Source: Heterodera schachtii (Eukaryota > Nematoda > Chromadorea > Rhabditida > Heteroderidae). Taken from it: 64,000 nt of DNA. Every line of letters starts with the position of its first letter. Within the stretch, counting starts at the first letter, position 1. The notes under the pieces are model-generated. The model was not told the origin of the DNA and searched no databases. It saw only the letters and a program-made list of their open reading frames with translations. The position numbers and the translations under genes are program-made. The stretch is from positions 32,322 through 96,321 of the forward strand of contig SIJG01000114.1 of assembly GCA_023374025.1 (NCBI GenBank). Reading direction: 5' to 3'. This document shows, in pieces, positions 44,701 through 59,620 of this stretch.

Positions 44701-47700
44701 GTGGAATTTTCAAGTATAATTAATTGAATCTTTTGACTTATATTAAATTTAGTTGGTATAATATTCATTTTAGGCGTTGTTCTTCGCATAAATATTTATG
44801 ATTATGATTTATTTCCAGTCTTTGAAAATATTCAGAAGAAATATTTTGTATTCTTTTAGTCAAATCGTTTTTTTTACTAATTTGATATTTTTTCATTATG
44901 TTAATTATCATATTCATAAACGTGAAAAAGAATTTTAATATTCTATCTTTTTATTAATTTGTTTTTTTGATCCTTTATATATATTATTTTCTTTGTGATT
45001 CTTACGATTTATTTACATATTAACTCTTGGTATGTGCTATGGATAAGTCCAATGATGTGATTTTGGCTTTTTTTATTCATTTGAAATATTTTAATTTGTT
45101 AGAATTATTTGCATTGGTGCTATGTCGTTATATTGGAAATTTTCAACAAAAAACTGGAGCCATAACTTTTGTCTTGGTATCATTCGATAGGCCTAACATT
45201 TCTCTCTATTAGCTCATCTAAATTTTAAAAAATTTATTTTAATATTCTATTTTTTATTTTTTAATTAATTTTTTAATTTATTTTTTTAATCCTTTATATA
45301 TATTAATTTCTTAATGATTCTTACGGTTTAAAGTTTTAAATGATTATTTTTCATGTCTTCTGTTTCTCTTTAATATCCTTCTTATTCGACGACGTCTCTT
45401 TGGAATTATTTCATTTATATTATACTAATCTGTTGACTTAAATAAAATTTGATATTACATTTTATGCATAAGCTTGAAAAATTTGGGAATTTTCTATTTT
45501 TTGAAGGGGTTAGGCCACAAAAGGATTCTATTTTCACTACTAATGAAAATTTTATATTTTAATTTTCGTTTATTAATGTTAGGTTTTTAAAGTTTTAAAA
45601 CTTTTAAATACTTTTATTTCCTTGTATTTTATTTCGTCAAGTAAAAAATGACTCAGAACAAAACTTTACAAGTTTATACATTGATTCTATTTTACTATTT
45701 ATTTATTATTTTTTATATTTGTATTTTTATAGTTGATGATATAAATATGATTATTTTTTATCGTGTTAATATTTTTTACAAAATTGCACCTTTGTTTTTT
45801 TTCTATACATTTACCAAACAGTTAAAATAATATTTGATGTTTTTTAACCTCATAAATGTTCAATATTATTTGATTTTTTAAATACAATTAAATGATTTCG
45901 GAGGCGAAATTTTTTTTAAAAACCATTCAGAAATTTTGAATTAAAATTTTTTAATTCGTCTAATAAGATTTCAATGTTTAATGGTTATGTGTAGTATTTT
46001 AAACTAGTTGAGTTCCTTTTTTTAGATTCATTCTTGTCTTCTCACTTCAATGATTCGTCGTTTAACTTTTGATGATTAATTGTCTTGTTAAAAGAAAAAT
46101 CAATTATGCTTATTGTAATATTTTATTGTGTAAATATTAATTATATGTAAAATGAAATAAAATAATAACGTTAAATTTTATGTTTTTCATATTTCCTATA
46201 TATATTTTTTTCTCAGTTATAAATAATATTATAAAAAATATCTTTGAATTTAATTTATTCTTCTTTTTTTTAGAAAACCACAGAATTAAAAAAATCGCAA
46301 TAATATAATTCTTTTTTATTAAATGTAATTTCATTTTTTTTTCTCTTTTACTCATCTTTTATCAACTTAATTTTGTTAATTGGCATAGATTTATTTTAAT
46401 ATTTTATAAAAATAATTATGTTTTAGAACGCAAAATTTATTAATTATTTGAAAAAATTATCATAAAACAGAATGTTTTTTAATACAAATAATAATTTTCC
46501 TTCAAATTATATTTGTCATTTTTTTGGAATAACTCATCTTATATATGTATTAAATTAATTATTATATTTTACTTATTAATGTGTGAAAAATTACAATGAA
46601 TATTTATTTTATTGTGTTTTTATAAGTATTTTTTTCTTTGATTTTAGCTAGAAGATTGTATTAATTTTCATCTCTAATTAGGTGTTTCTTTGCATAAAAA
46701 CGAATAATTCTTTAAAAAGTGTTTGTGAAAGTTGGATTAGGTGCTTTTTCTCCTGTATAAAATATCGTTTATTACTTTTTATTATCTTTAATTTTATATA
46801 TTTTATTGGATAAGAATTAATTCAAATTAAAAAAACAGTTATATTATATTAAACTTTCTTAAGAATAATATTTTTGATTATGTTGAATTATATGAAATTT
46901 TAATATTTTTCTTGTTAAATGAAAATTAATTGTTTTTCGACTTTAAAAATCTTGCTTTTATGAATTTTAAAACAAATAAAAATTTTTTTTATAAATAATT
47001 CCATTTTTTTTATTGAAATAGGGATATAGAAGAATATATATATATATTTACATATTCTATTCTACTTCTAGTTCCTTTACAAAAATTTAAATAATAATTT
47101 TTAGTTTTTTATATTTGAATTTTTCGGATTCATTGATATTTAATGTCGAGTTCGCTGCTTAAATTTATGACTTTTTTGGATACTATAAAAAAATTTAATA
47201 AAAAATATACCTTTTAAATAATTTTTTGTTTGTATTGTTTTACATGTTTTTTTAAAATCATAAATTTATAAATAAATATTTAAGCTTGTTGGCTTATTAA
47301 CCGAAAATTAGCAATAATTTAATATATAATTTTGAGGATTTGTTATTAATTTTCAAAAATATATTTATTTAGTCTTTCTCTTTCTCTTCCGCTTCGTTTT
47401 AATTTGATAATTAAATTTTTTATTTATTTATTTTATAAAAAAATTAAATAATAATTTTTCAATGCTTTTTATTTTTATTTTTTAAATTTATATTTAATAA
47501 ATCAGAAGTTCGGGCTCAAAAAATCAGGTTTTGAGTCAACAATCAGAACATTTGCAAAACTGTGTTTTTTCTTGTAAAAAATGTATTTTTATTTTGTCAA
47601 TTTTTTTTATTTTAAAAAATTATTTGTCTAATCACATTTATTGGATAAAAAACCGTCGAACTTTTTCTGATAATATCGTATTTTGGAATTGCAAAAATGT

Positions 47701-50700
47701 TAAAATGAAATCGTTGGATTAGTAATTTTTGTTTTCATAATTCGTCATTCTTAAATATTTTATTTTCGTTTAATATTTCATTCCATTTTTCCAATTTTTT
47801 AAAATTTTAATTAGGTAATATTTTTATTTGGGTTTTCTATGAAAAATTAAAAACTGGGATTAGAATGAATTAAAGGAACATTATTTTTCCAATTTATTTT
47901 TCACAGTTTTTTTTAAAAAAATTTTTCATAATTTATTTTGTCAATTATATAACAATAATTTCATTCTCGATCAATGAACCGATGATTTCTTCTCAATTAC
48001 AGCAAAGCAGCGTTAGCTTATTAGTGATTTTAAATATTCTTTTTTTTTTGTTTTATTAAAGATTAATTGTTTCCTGCGCATTGCCTGTTACGCTTGCGTA
48101 ATTGTAAATCATTTTGATAAATATTAGCTATATATTTCATTATTCTCTTTTTATATTTAAAAATTTAGTTGTTTTTTAATAACATTTTATTTATTTTTGT
48201 AAGTTTAACAAATTTTGGAATTTTCTTTTGTTTCTAAACATGTTTTTAATTTAATTTTTCTGCGAATCACTCGTTCTAACCGATCGATTTTGTTTTATAA
48301 ATAGTAGATTTTATAAATTTTAAAATGTTTACAATAAAAATAAGTGAAATACCGTTTATTCTTTATAAAATTCAAAGTATTTTTATAAAACAAATACTTA
48401 TTTATTTAAATTTGTTTTTTGTAATAATACAAATTTTATGTAATAGTTATGTGATTTTTCTTAAAAATAAAAATTTATGGCATTTTACTTTATCGAATAT
48501 CTACCCAAAAACGGGAAATAAAAATTAAATTTGTTTAAAATGATTTAATTTTTTCAAAATAAAAATAAAACCTAACAACACATTATAACATTCAATAGCT
48601 CTAGGTTAATTTTATTTTTTTTACAAAAATATAAAAAAAATATGTTTATGTCAGAATTTTTATCCAGAAAGTTCTGATATAAACGATTATTTTGGTTTTA
48701 ATTTAGTATCGCTCCTTAGTTTTTATAATAAATAATAATTTTTTATTTTTTGAACTATTTATCTTTTCTACAATATTCTTACTTCTCGTTTATTTTCAAT
48801 TTATTTCGATTTTGTTGATCAGAATTCATCTCGATTCATTAATTTTAATGGTAATAATTGTTTAATTGTCATATTGACAATTTCCTTTACTTTTTGATTT
48901 TTGTGCTTTTTAATTATTAATGTTTATTTTAAATCATTAATTATAAGTTTTATTATTTTTAATAAATTTGGTTTTTCTTTTTAATGATTAATTTTTTTTA
49001 AACCATACTTAATATTAATAAGCCGAAAATTAAAATTAGATATTTATCTATTTTATATAACTTTATATTTTCTAGCCTTTTATTTTAAGTTTTTTAAAAG
49101 ATCTCTAATTTATATTTATTTCAAATATATTCTTTTTGAGTTAAAATTATATATTTAATTGATTATATTCTTTTACTTTGTTTTATAAAAATGGTTTTTA
49201 ATTGGGTATCTTTAATTTGGTATTTATATGTTAATCATTAATTATTTTTTACTCCTTCTATTTTTGGATGTAAATGAATTAGTTTCATTTCATTAAATTT
49301 AAATGAATAGGAAAATTGAATTTTAATTACATTATTTAATTAAAATATTTATTATGAAAAAAATTTATAAAATATTTTTTAAATTTTTAAATTTGTATTA
49401 TTTATTTGAATTATTAATTTTCTTACTTTTATAATCGCGATTTAATAAGTCCATTTATTATTAATATAATTTAAACTTATTTATAATTATTTATTTTACT
49501 ATAGTTTCTTTTTGTAAGCTTTCTAAATTCGGTCCCTTTTTGTGAAAATTAATATTGAACGAGAATTTAAACTTTATTATTTTGGTTTTAAAATAAAATT
49601 CTGTATCTATAATAGGATCATCATTATTATTATATGTATTAATATTTTATTTTTTACTATCAACCATTGAAATTATATTGCTTATTGCTGAATAAATATT
49701 GAGGGGATAATTTTTCTTCATTATTTATATAATATATCACGATTTAATAAGTCGATTTATTATTAATATAATTTAAACTCCTTTATAATTCTATATTTTA
49801 TTATATTTCAATTTTATATGAATGCAGGTTTCATAACATAATAAACATTTATCAATTTATATTATAAGAATTAAAAAAAAAATAAAATCAAAGAATTATG
49901 AATGTATTTGTGTGGTTTTAATTAAGGTTATATTGCGCTTGTGTTTTTCATAATAATACAGAATATATTTTAATTTTTCCTCAGGTTTAAAAAATTTTCT
50001 TGTAAATTAAAAATTTATTTATTCTCGTTTTTTTCTAACAATTTATTTAGGGCTTTGTTTTTTGAAACATAAATAATTTTAATTAAAATGTTCTAATTTT
50101 ATCCTCTAAAATATATTTGTGATTAATTGATTATGTAACATCTTAACAAAATGCCGTCTCGGAGCCGTAAATTCAATCATACATAATCGATTTTTATTTT
50201 TTTATTGATAATATTTTTATGTTCCCAAAAAATCATTTAACTGTTAAAATTTTGTACATATATTATCCTTGATGATTTTATTGTTTGTCTTTCTTGGGAA
50301 ATATAATAAATAACATTTGATTTAATACAACAATATATTTTGCAGTTTATTATGCAAATATAATTTAATGAATGCAAAGATTTTGTATCCATTTTGTCAG
50401 TTTTTCTTTTTTTAAACAACATTTTTATACCTGAAAATATTTTCTTATAAAATTTTTAAATTAAGCATAGAAATAGTTTTTAAACAAGTTTTCTTCGATT
50501 ATAAATTTTCAAATTGGGTTTTTCTTTTTTATGATTATTTTTAAAATTTTTTCCTTCTATCTATTTCTGATTAATTTTCAATTATTTTGTTTTTTCATTA
50601 TCGTTATATTTTTATAAATTAATTATTCTTAGTAATTAAAAATATTTTATTTATTTTTTTTCTCTTTAATTACTCACCTAAATGTTTTCTTCTTTCTAAA

Positions 50701-53700
50701 AAGTTATTTATATTATTTACTTCTAGTCAGCTCGTCGTAAATTCTTATTCTTCCCTATTCTTCTGTTCATGTTTTTATTTTTTTTAATTTTTTCAATCTT
50801 TTTGAGTTTTAACTATCTAATTTATGCTAAAATTTTTACAATTATGCCATGGATTTTTTGATATCCTTTAGTGCAGCGGATAGCGTTTTGGTTTTTTTAT
50901 GGTAAGGTATTATGGTAGTTTTATTTTAATTTTATCTATTTTATTTGACTTAAATTAAAAATAATTATTTTCCAACGTGCTGTTCAATAAGAATAAAGTT
51001 TACTTTTCATATAATATGTGTGTTTGAATGTAAAATTTTAACGGCTGTGAATTTATTTGCTAAATACATTCTTAAAACCAATTTTTTCTTAAAACCAATC
51101 TTTAAAAATGGTAATTAAATCCAATCACATTTTGAGCACTATTCCTTGAATAAAAGTTTCCGATTTTTTGTGGTACAGTTGTTATAAATATTAAAGAACA
51201 TTTTTTTGCGCTTCAAAATGATATATTATAAATGTAATTGACTTTTAAATTATTTATACCATAGTTTTTAAGTGCTTTCATAATATAAATAAAATAATTA
51301 AAAATTGCTTTAAAATCACAATTTAAAATTTTATTTTTTGATAATATTGTTCGTCGAAACTTTATTTTTAAAATTGGTATTTAATTGTTAATGTAATTAT
51401 TAAAGTTCGAGAAAATATTGCATCTTTATTTAGTTATATTTTTTTGTTTAATATTGTCATTCAGTAATTTGATTAATGTTACTTATAATATGTTTAATTT
51501 TTCATTAGAATTTTTTTAAATAATTTTATGCTTATTTTTACCTTAGATTTATTTAAATACAATTTTTTTTAAAGTTTTCATTTAATTTATTTGCCGTTCT
51601 TGAATTAGATATTTTATTTGTTTTTTTCTCTTTGCAAGAGAGACGATTGCAGTAAAGGCGAATGCCAATTTAATATGTAATTATTTTGCACATTAATTAG
51701 TTTATCTTCAAAATTGTTATTCTCTCACTTGCTATTTTATGATACAATTTATTAATAAAATTTATAATTTATTTTTAAAAATTTTAAATATTATTTTCTT
51801 CTTTACTTTTATAGCTTCATTGATACTTTTTGCGATAGAAAATCAAAAATTTATATGTATGATATTTTCTTTTAATATTTTCCTTTTTTATTGAAAAATG
51901 TGATTTTGTATTTTATAGCAAAAAGTTAAATTTAATTTATTTTTAATTGGTGTTCCCGACTCATAGTTCTTCAGTTTTTAAAAACACTATGATATTATTT
52001 TTAAATGGTCATTTGCGATTTTATGCCATTTTGTTTATGAAAAAAGTTTTTGGGACCCGGTGGTGCCGATAAGATAAAAAAATGAAAGTCCTGCAAAATT
52101 ATAATTTTGTTTGGAAAGAGCATTGTTAATCTATTTTTAATAAATTTTATTGAAAATTAAAAAACGAAAATGAAATATTCATTAGATTTATATGAAATGT
52201 TCTTTAACAATTAATTTTTTCACATTTTTTAAATTATTTTTTTATTCAAATTTATTATTTACTTAAATCCCGGTCTCTAATAGAAATTTATTTGTTTTTC
52301 TATTCTTTATTTAATATCTTTTAATAATTTTATTTATATTTTTAACTCCTATTTAGCTATAATTTTTATATGCTATTTCGAAATAAAATATGTATAGCTT
52401 TTTTTTTTGGTTGATATCAAATATTAATTTTATTTCATTAAATTTCTCTTGAAAATCATAAAATTTGAATAAGATCAGGGCGAAGAGTTTATATATTTTA
52501 CTCACATTTTATTTTGTTTATTTTTATACATTTTAAAATTATTTACCTTTTTAAGTGCATTCAAAATAGAAAATGGTTTAAATTAATTTTAACAAATAAA
52601 AAATATTTGTATACATAAAATATATAATTAATAGAATCGGGTCAAAAACGAATCGTCCTTTTGCCGCACAAAGAATGATTTTTTCGGCTAACCTTGGTTT
52701 TTGGATATGCTTTATTTAATTATTTGGTGTTTTCCAATTATTTAATAATAATTATTTTAACTAATTTTTGTTTTGTTTTGTTAAACGGATAAGTCAAAAA
52801 TTGGTTAATTATATTAGGGATTTTAATTCTCAATTTACGTCTTTTTTTATTTGTTAATGATTTTTTTTAACTCATGACTTGTCGACTAGCTCTGTTTTAA
52901 TTGGTTGCTTGCATAAATGTGATAATTTAAATTGAACTGAATTAATATTTATTAAAGAATAAGCACATGAAATTTTTGAAATAAATTATATTTAATCGCC
53001 GTTTCTATTATATGAATCCGTTAATTTTAAAATAAAATTAAAAAATCTTAAAATATATACTTTAATGTGTGTGCATCATTCACACGTTTTTTATTTTGTT
53101 TATTTTTTTGACCTTCGAATTACATGTTTGTATTTATTTGATGCAAAAAAATTAATATTTTGATAATTTCTCTTTTATAACTTTTCGTTCGACTGAAAAA
53201 AATAATATATAAATTTTATTTGCATTAAATATTTGTTTTTTCGTTGCTGTTGAAAGACTAGGTTATACTAATTTTAAAAATATTTTTTATATGGTTTACG
53301 TAATATAAAATCAAATATTAATATTTTTTGAGAAATATTTTAAAATGATCTGATTAATTATTTTATCTTATAATAAATTTATTTTTTTGTAGATATTTTT
53401 AATTTTTTTTTATAAAGTTAATGATTTAATCCCATATTTTTTCTATACGCATAAATATTTTTTACAATTGTCATTATTATTGTGTTTATTAATTTTTTTT
53501 TTTCGACTTTACAAATAGATTGACCATATTATATTACTTTTATCTTTCTGGTAATTTTAGTATTGATAGAAATAATGTTCAGAGAAAATCAAAATATTTT
53601 ATAATTTAATACTGCCATTGTTTTATGTGATGTTATCATTAATTTTCCTTTTTTTTTTAAATTAGCTAATATGCATAAATCATAAAAAAGCATTATCATT

Positions 53701-56700
53701 AAATAGAAGCTGTGTTTATTGTTTACTTCAGCTTTTATTTTTCATCGTATTTAGTTTTTAATTAATTAAGAATGCTTTAATCAGATAAAAAATAAATTTA
53801 ATTTTATTATAGAATAAAATTAGACATGAAATAAATAGAAAAATTCTATAATGTCAGATAAATATTTACTCTTCCAGAAAAAACTTTACTTTATTTAAGT
53901 TTATGCCTTATATCGGATTTCGATGATTTATTTATTTTTTGTGCCTATTTATGTCTTTTATCTCCTGGGAATATTAGTTTGTCAATATATTCTTATACTC
54001 ATGAAGTGAATATTTAAAGTTTTTTTCAAATTCAATTTTTGATAAAAATTCTTAAATTTTATTTTAGAATAATTAAACTTAGATTGAGGTTTACAAGAAA
54101 GAAAATTGAAATATTTAAAAAAAACTAAATCCCAAAAGGCACAAACATTAAATTATTCAAACGTAAAAGCAATTTTTATCCTTTATCATTGTTAATTAAT
54201 TTTTTTTGCATTTCAATATTCAACATTTGAAGGAAATATTGAGGAAGTGTAATATAAAATTTTTTAAATTAAATTATGCCTTTTTCACTATTTGTCAAAA
54301 AGTTTTATAATATTACGAATTTATTGCATTAAATGAATATATTTAATATATTGTTCGTTTTAAATATTAATATTCATTTATTATTATTGTTTTTATTTTT
54401 TCATGTTTCATTTGCTAATAAAATAGGTTTTTAATGCAATGTATTAATAAATAAGTTTATTTTATTTAATTAAATAATTATCTTTTTTCAAATCAGTTTG
54501 GGAAAATTTATTAGTTTTCTTATTTTTCAGTTACTTTTGCTCATTTTTATAATAAAATAAAATATACAATTATAACTGTATATTGATGTTTTTTGATATA
54601 ATCGGGGCTAATTTATAGTTTTAAAGATGCTTTTAAAATTTTTTTTTTTTTTTTTGCAATTTAGGATGTTTTAAGAAACAGAGTTTGTAAATTTTGGTTA
54701 ATTTATCTCATGTCGACCCTTTTATGATAATGAAATTTTGAAAACTTTTTGAATTTGCAAGATAATAGCGAAATCTTTGTTTAGGCATTTAAAGGTAATA
54801 ATAAAATTTAATTATTAATGAAGAATAAAATTTATTATTTTAATATAAGATTTTTATGTCACGGTTTTTCATTCTTTTAGTTCTAACTTTATGAAATTTA
54901 AAAATTTTTAAATTTATAGAAGAAACCTTTTGACAATGACATGAGGCCCGTACACGGACACAGGGTTTTTTTAAATAATTTTTTAAAGTAAAATCAACTT
55001 AAAAAATAAAAATTTATATAATAAAATTGAAATTCTTCATAACAAATATTTTTCCAATATTAAACAATTTCCTTGAGTTTTCTTAATTTCTTAATGATAT
55101 GGTTGCTGAAATTTTACTTTTTTATTTATTATTTATTTTGTATTGTTTTCGAAATTATTGGATGATTTTTCCTTTTGTTGTATATTATTATTTTTTGAAA
55201 TGAAAAGAATTGTCTTTTTGTTAATTTCTTAGAAGTGTATTATATTTCTTATTGATACTTTTTGAATGGGTTATTTTTATACAAAATGTTTTTTTCATTT
55301 TCATTATTTTATTTATGTCTTAATACTTTAAATGAGTAATATAAACAATTTTCAGTGTTATTTTTAATTTAAACATTTTAATTGCATTACCTATTTTCTG
55401 ATTAAAATATTTTTTCATAAAATTTTAAATAATAATAATATTCTAATGAATTTCAATGTTTTCTTTTAATTATCAATTTAAATGATTTTTTCCAAATAAT
55501 TTTTTTAAATCTATGATTATAATTGGAAAAATTCATGAAATCCAAGAACGCAAAATTTTTAGCATATTCCATGAAAAATGATAATTTTTATTCAAACAGT
55601 TTGTATTTTTCGTCGGCATGGATTTTTTTCAATATTTTTTTTATCAAGTTTTGCCTCTTTGGGCCACTTAAAGAAAAAATAGAAATTTTTGGGGTCTGGC
55701 GGAACCGATAGGCGCCGCCAACGGAAATTTATTTTCCACAAAAAACTTTTAAAAATTAGAAATAATTTTGTGCCCTTCATCAAGGATGTATTTTTCGCGA
55801 AGTTTCGAGCATTTTCACGAAGCTCGAAGTTCGAAGCCCAAAAACGCAAAGTTTTCGAAGTTCGAAGTTTCCCCCAGCCTTGGTGTCGATGGGCTCCACC
55901 GGGAAATTAAATTTTTGGCACCAAAACACAAGAGAATTGTGAATATTTATTACTTTCACTACAAATATATTACTCTTTTTTTAAATTTCTATATTTATTA
56001 GTAAAAGTACAAATCAGATTTTTGAAAATTGCAAAAATTTTTTGTTCATATTTTAATATAATGCTTTTGACGAAAAAGAAAATATTCCTAATACGTTGTA
56101 TTATTGAAGTTCGAATTTCGTTGTCTTTTAAGCACTGAATATTGATAATGGCATTTTATAATTATTTTTTATATTAAATTTTATTTAAAGTCCCATAATG
56201 TAATAGTATTATTTTTAGCTTCGTTACTTAGTAAATTATAGTCGGCACGTGCCAAATTTGCTGCATTCCCGGATGATCAGATAATAAAAAGGTATTTACT
56301 TTCTTAGAAAACAAGCAATGTTAGCGGAATTAAAATTTCAATTGTTAAAAATTAATCTTTGGTCCATTTTTGCATATTTAAACGACGCCTATTCTTCATT
56401 TTCTTTCTTTATATTACTCTTACTATTATTACAATAATTCTCGTTTCGTAGATTGGTCATTTTCGCGTATTCCTCGCTTATTTTTAAATTATATATTTTT
56501 TTCTTTTTTAAATTAGCTGTTTTGCTATTTAATTTTAAATAAAAACTTAGTAAATTTTACAATTCATTAATAAAATTATTTCTTAATTTCTTTAACAATT
56601 TTTTTATCATTATTTTTAATAAATCAATTATTTTATATGCTTCATACTTTTTTCAGATTTATTGGCGAAAATGAACTGCCAATTAAAAATTATTCTAATT

Positions 56701-59620
56701 ATGTTAGTGTTTTGCACCACCGTGATCAGATCACCCACTCCTTCAGGGTGACCAAAAACCAAAAAATGGCTTTTTTTCAGAATGTTCTCGATTCAAAAAT
56801 CTTCAAACTTTTTGACATTATAATTTTGCAACGGACCATATATATGAAGATATGAAAAAAAGTTTTATTTTATTTATATGAATTTTTTTATGAATAAATA
56901 AATAAACTCATTATTTCGTTTTGCATTTATAAAATTTATAGCAATATATTTTTATTAAATTATTTATTTAATTACCGGTTATTTACTTAATTTTTGGCAA
57001 TTGTTTTATGTAAAATTTTTTATTTAAACATCTCGACGATTGGCAAATTCCTGTTTCATATTCTCATGCGCGTCCATTATTTGCAATTCTGTGAGTAAAG
57101 CAAAATATTTTAATTTGTTTTTATAATATTTACCTTTTTGATGTTTATAAAATTAGATAAATTTTAAGCAAAAAAATATATATTAAATTTGACATGACAA
57201 TTTTTTTATGTCCAGTCGTGGCACGATTTTGACGTGGCCGTGGTTTATGCATTTTTTGTATTAATTATAGTCATTTATAATCTCTAAAAAAAGGGTTTTT
57301 ATTATAAAGAATTTGTAAATTTTGATAAAAGAGTACTCTTTATTATTATCACTTTTTCATGTCCATCGGTCTCAATTCTAATTTTAACCTCTTTACCATT
57401 AAAAATCTCTTTTTGAAGGTTTTTGCCGCTTTTAATTTAGAAGAATTTATTTATTTTTGATGACAAAATTGGTAAAGTTATCTTAAATAATTTTTTTTGT
57501 ACTGAATTATATTGAAATTTAATGTTTTTACTATTTTAATTTGAATCTTAAATTGTTTTTTTATTGTTTAAAAATTTATTTTTGTAAACAAATAAAGTAA
57601 TTTATAAAAATTTAATTTTTTATTTGAAATAATTATTATTTAAATTGTCTAATATACGAATAATCTTTTAATATTATAAATATTTATTATTTGATATTGT
57701 TTTTATCTTTCACATTTTTTAGATTAATTTCGTTATTTTGTTCTAATGATTTTATTTTTTTATGTTTTTTTAAATATCTTTTTTAAAATATTAAAAGAAA
57801 ATAAATTAATTACCGTTCTTGCTTGTAAATTTAATATTCGAATAATAATTTGAATATTAAGATTTAAAAAAATTTGTATGATTTTAGTAAACGGAATTTT
57901 ATTTTTATTCTTTTTATTTTTCTTTAAAATCTCCATTGAGAAAATATTACATTCAAATGTGGTTCCCTGTTGAGGTTTTTCATTGGTGTTCTCTTAGAAA
58001 GCTAAAACAATGGAATTAAATTAAATTATTTTATAATTATCTTTATGTTTATATCACACGATAGTCTTACATATTATAATCATTAATTTTATTATAATTT
58101 TAGGTTTTAAAGCGAATTTGTATTTTTTAAATTGTTAATTTTTTTTATATTTATCATTTATTTTGACATTTTTTTTTACATTGTTTTATTAAATTTTATG
58201 TTATTTTATTTGCGTATTTTTATATAATAAATTTTTTAAATTTTGTTTTAATTTTTATAACTCATTCCTTGTGACGCTGAATTATTCAGATTTATTCGGG
58301 TGTACTTCTAAACATCTTAATATATTTAAAAATTAGTTAGTCTATTAAAATGTGCATCATCGTGAGCATAGGGAATTTTTGGCAGTCCCAAATAAGTTTT
58401 GTTTTAAATTTCTTTTTTTATTATTCAATTCTCTGTTTGCTTGCTTATCACCACACATTACATATCTTTTTTTTGTTTTTATAAAAAATAATAATTACTG
58501 AGCTTTTCAATGGTATTAATTCGTTAAAAGTGTGTTAGAATTTTGTATATAAATCTAAATTTTTTCTTATTTAATAACAAACAATTATTTGCAGTAAATA
58601 ATAAAAAATTTTTCTTTATTTGAGACTCTCATACGACCTAATCTGCACCTCGTGCGTACGATTCTTCATAATTTTGTAAATTCTTCTGAGAAATTTTAAT
58701 TTAATTAATTCATTTATAAGACCAATAGCATTAATTTAAAAAATTGAATATAAATGCGTTATTTTGAATTATCTCTATAAATCTTCAATGATTTATTATT
58801 ATTTTATTAAAAAAATTAAGTTTTGATGTCTTTGTTATTTGTTCAGGTATGGATTCGCAAATTCAAATTTTTCATTTCATTTCTATTTGAGTTTGTTTGT
58901 TTTTTTAATATTCAAGATTCATCTGCAATTGCTGCGCTTCCTCTTTCTTGATGTAATTTTCTCTTTACTTAATTTCTTTGAGATTTTGATGCATTTTCTA
59001 AAAAAAAGCTTCTAAGTTAATTATTATTTATTAAGTTATTGTATTTACATTTTTGTAATAAACTTGTTCTGGTTGGTGTATTTGTGAACTAATAATACAT
59101 GGTCATTACAAATATTTATTAATTATTTATAATAATTTATTTTTTCTTGATATTTTATTTAAGACGTATTTTTTTAAACATTACGTCAACTATTATGATC
59201 GAATTAATATTTAATTTTTCTTATTGAGAAAAAATAAAAATATTTTTCATTAAATTGAAATACACCCAATAAAGACCAAAAAATTTATATTTTCTCTTTT
59301 TGTCTGAAAAATTTATTCTTTGAAATTCTTTGGAAAATTTGAACTCAATCTACCTTAAATTTAATCATTTTCTTTAATTGGAGCACCAATTAATTTATTT
59401 GCCGAATCTTGAATAATTATATATATATATATATATCTTTTTTTTGCATTTTTTCACGTGCAGTAGAGACATTTGCAAAAAAGTGTAGACAGCGAATTAT
59501 TTGTAATTATTTTGTTAGTTTATCATTCCGAATTGGTTATTCTCTGCTTGCTATTTATGATAAATGTTAATAATTTAGAAATTAGTTTGATTAGAGATCA
59601 AATTCACGGTGACCGTGACG
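41755..59620. other. Gene-free, T-rich long-period repeat domain (main block)
   Basis: About 18 kb of very AT-rich DNA with T in excess on the plus strand and no credible gene. It contains decayed hairpin modules (52059, 55698, 55880), a TATCATTCGA relic at about 45178, an (AT)n run at about 59419-59436, and copies of the blocks at 43355-43570, 51570-51985, 57200-57255 and 59385-59575. Confidence 0.7.
55698..55719. repeat. GC hairpin module copy 7 (partly decayed), with partner at 55880
   Basis: Arm GGCGGAACC, loop GATA, arm GGCGCCGCC; two pairs are lost. A weaker second copy (TTGGTGTCGATGGGCTCCACC in two pieces) follows about 182 bp later. The interval carries TTCGAAGTTCGAAG words. Confidence 0.7.
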
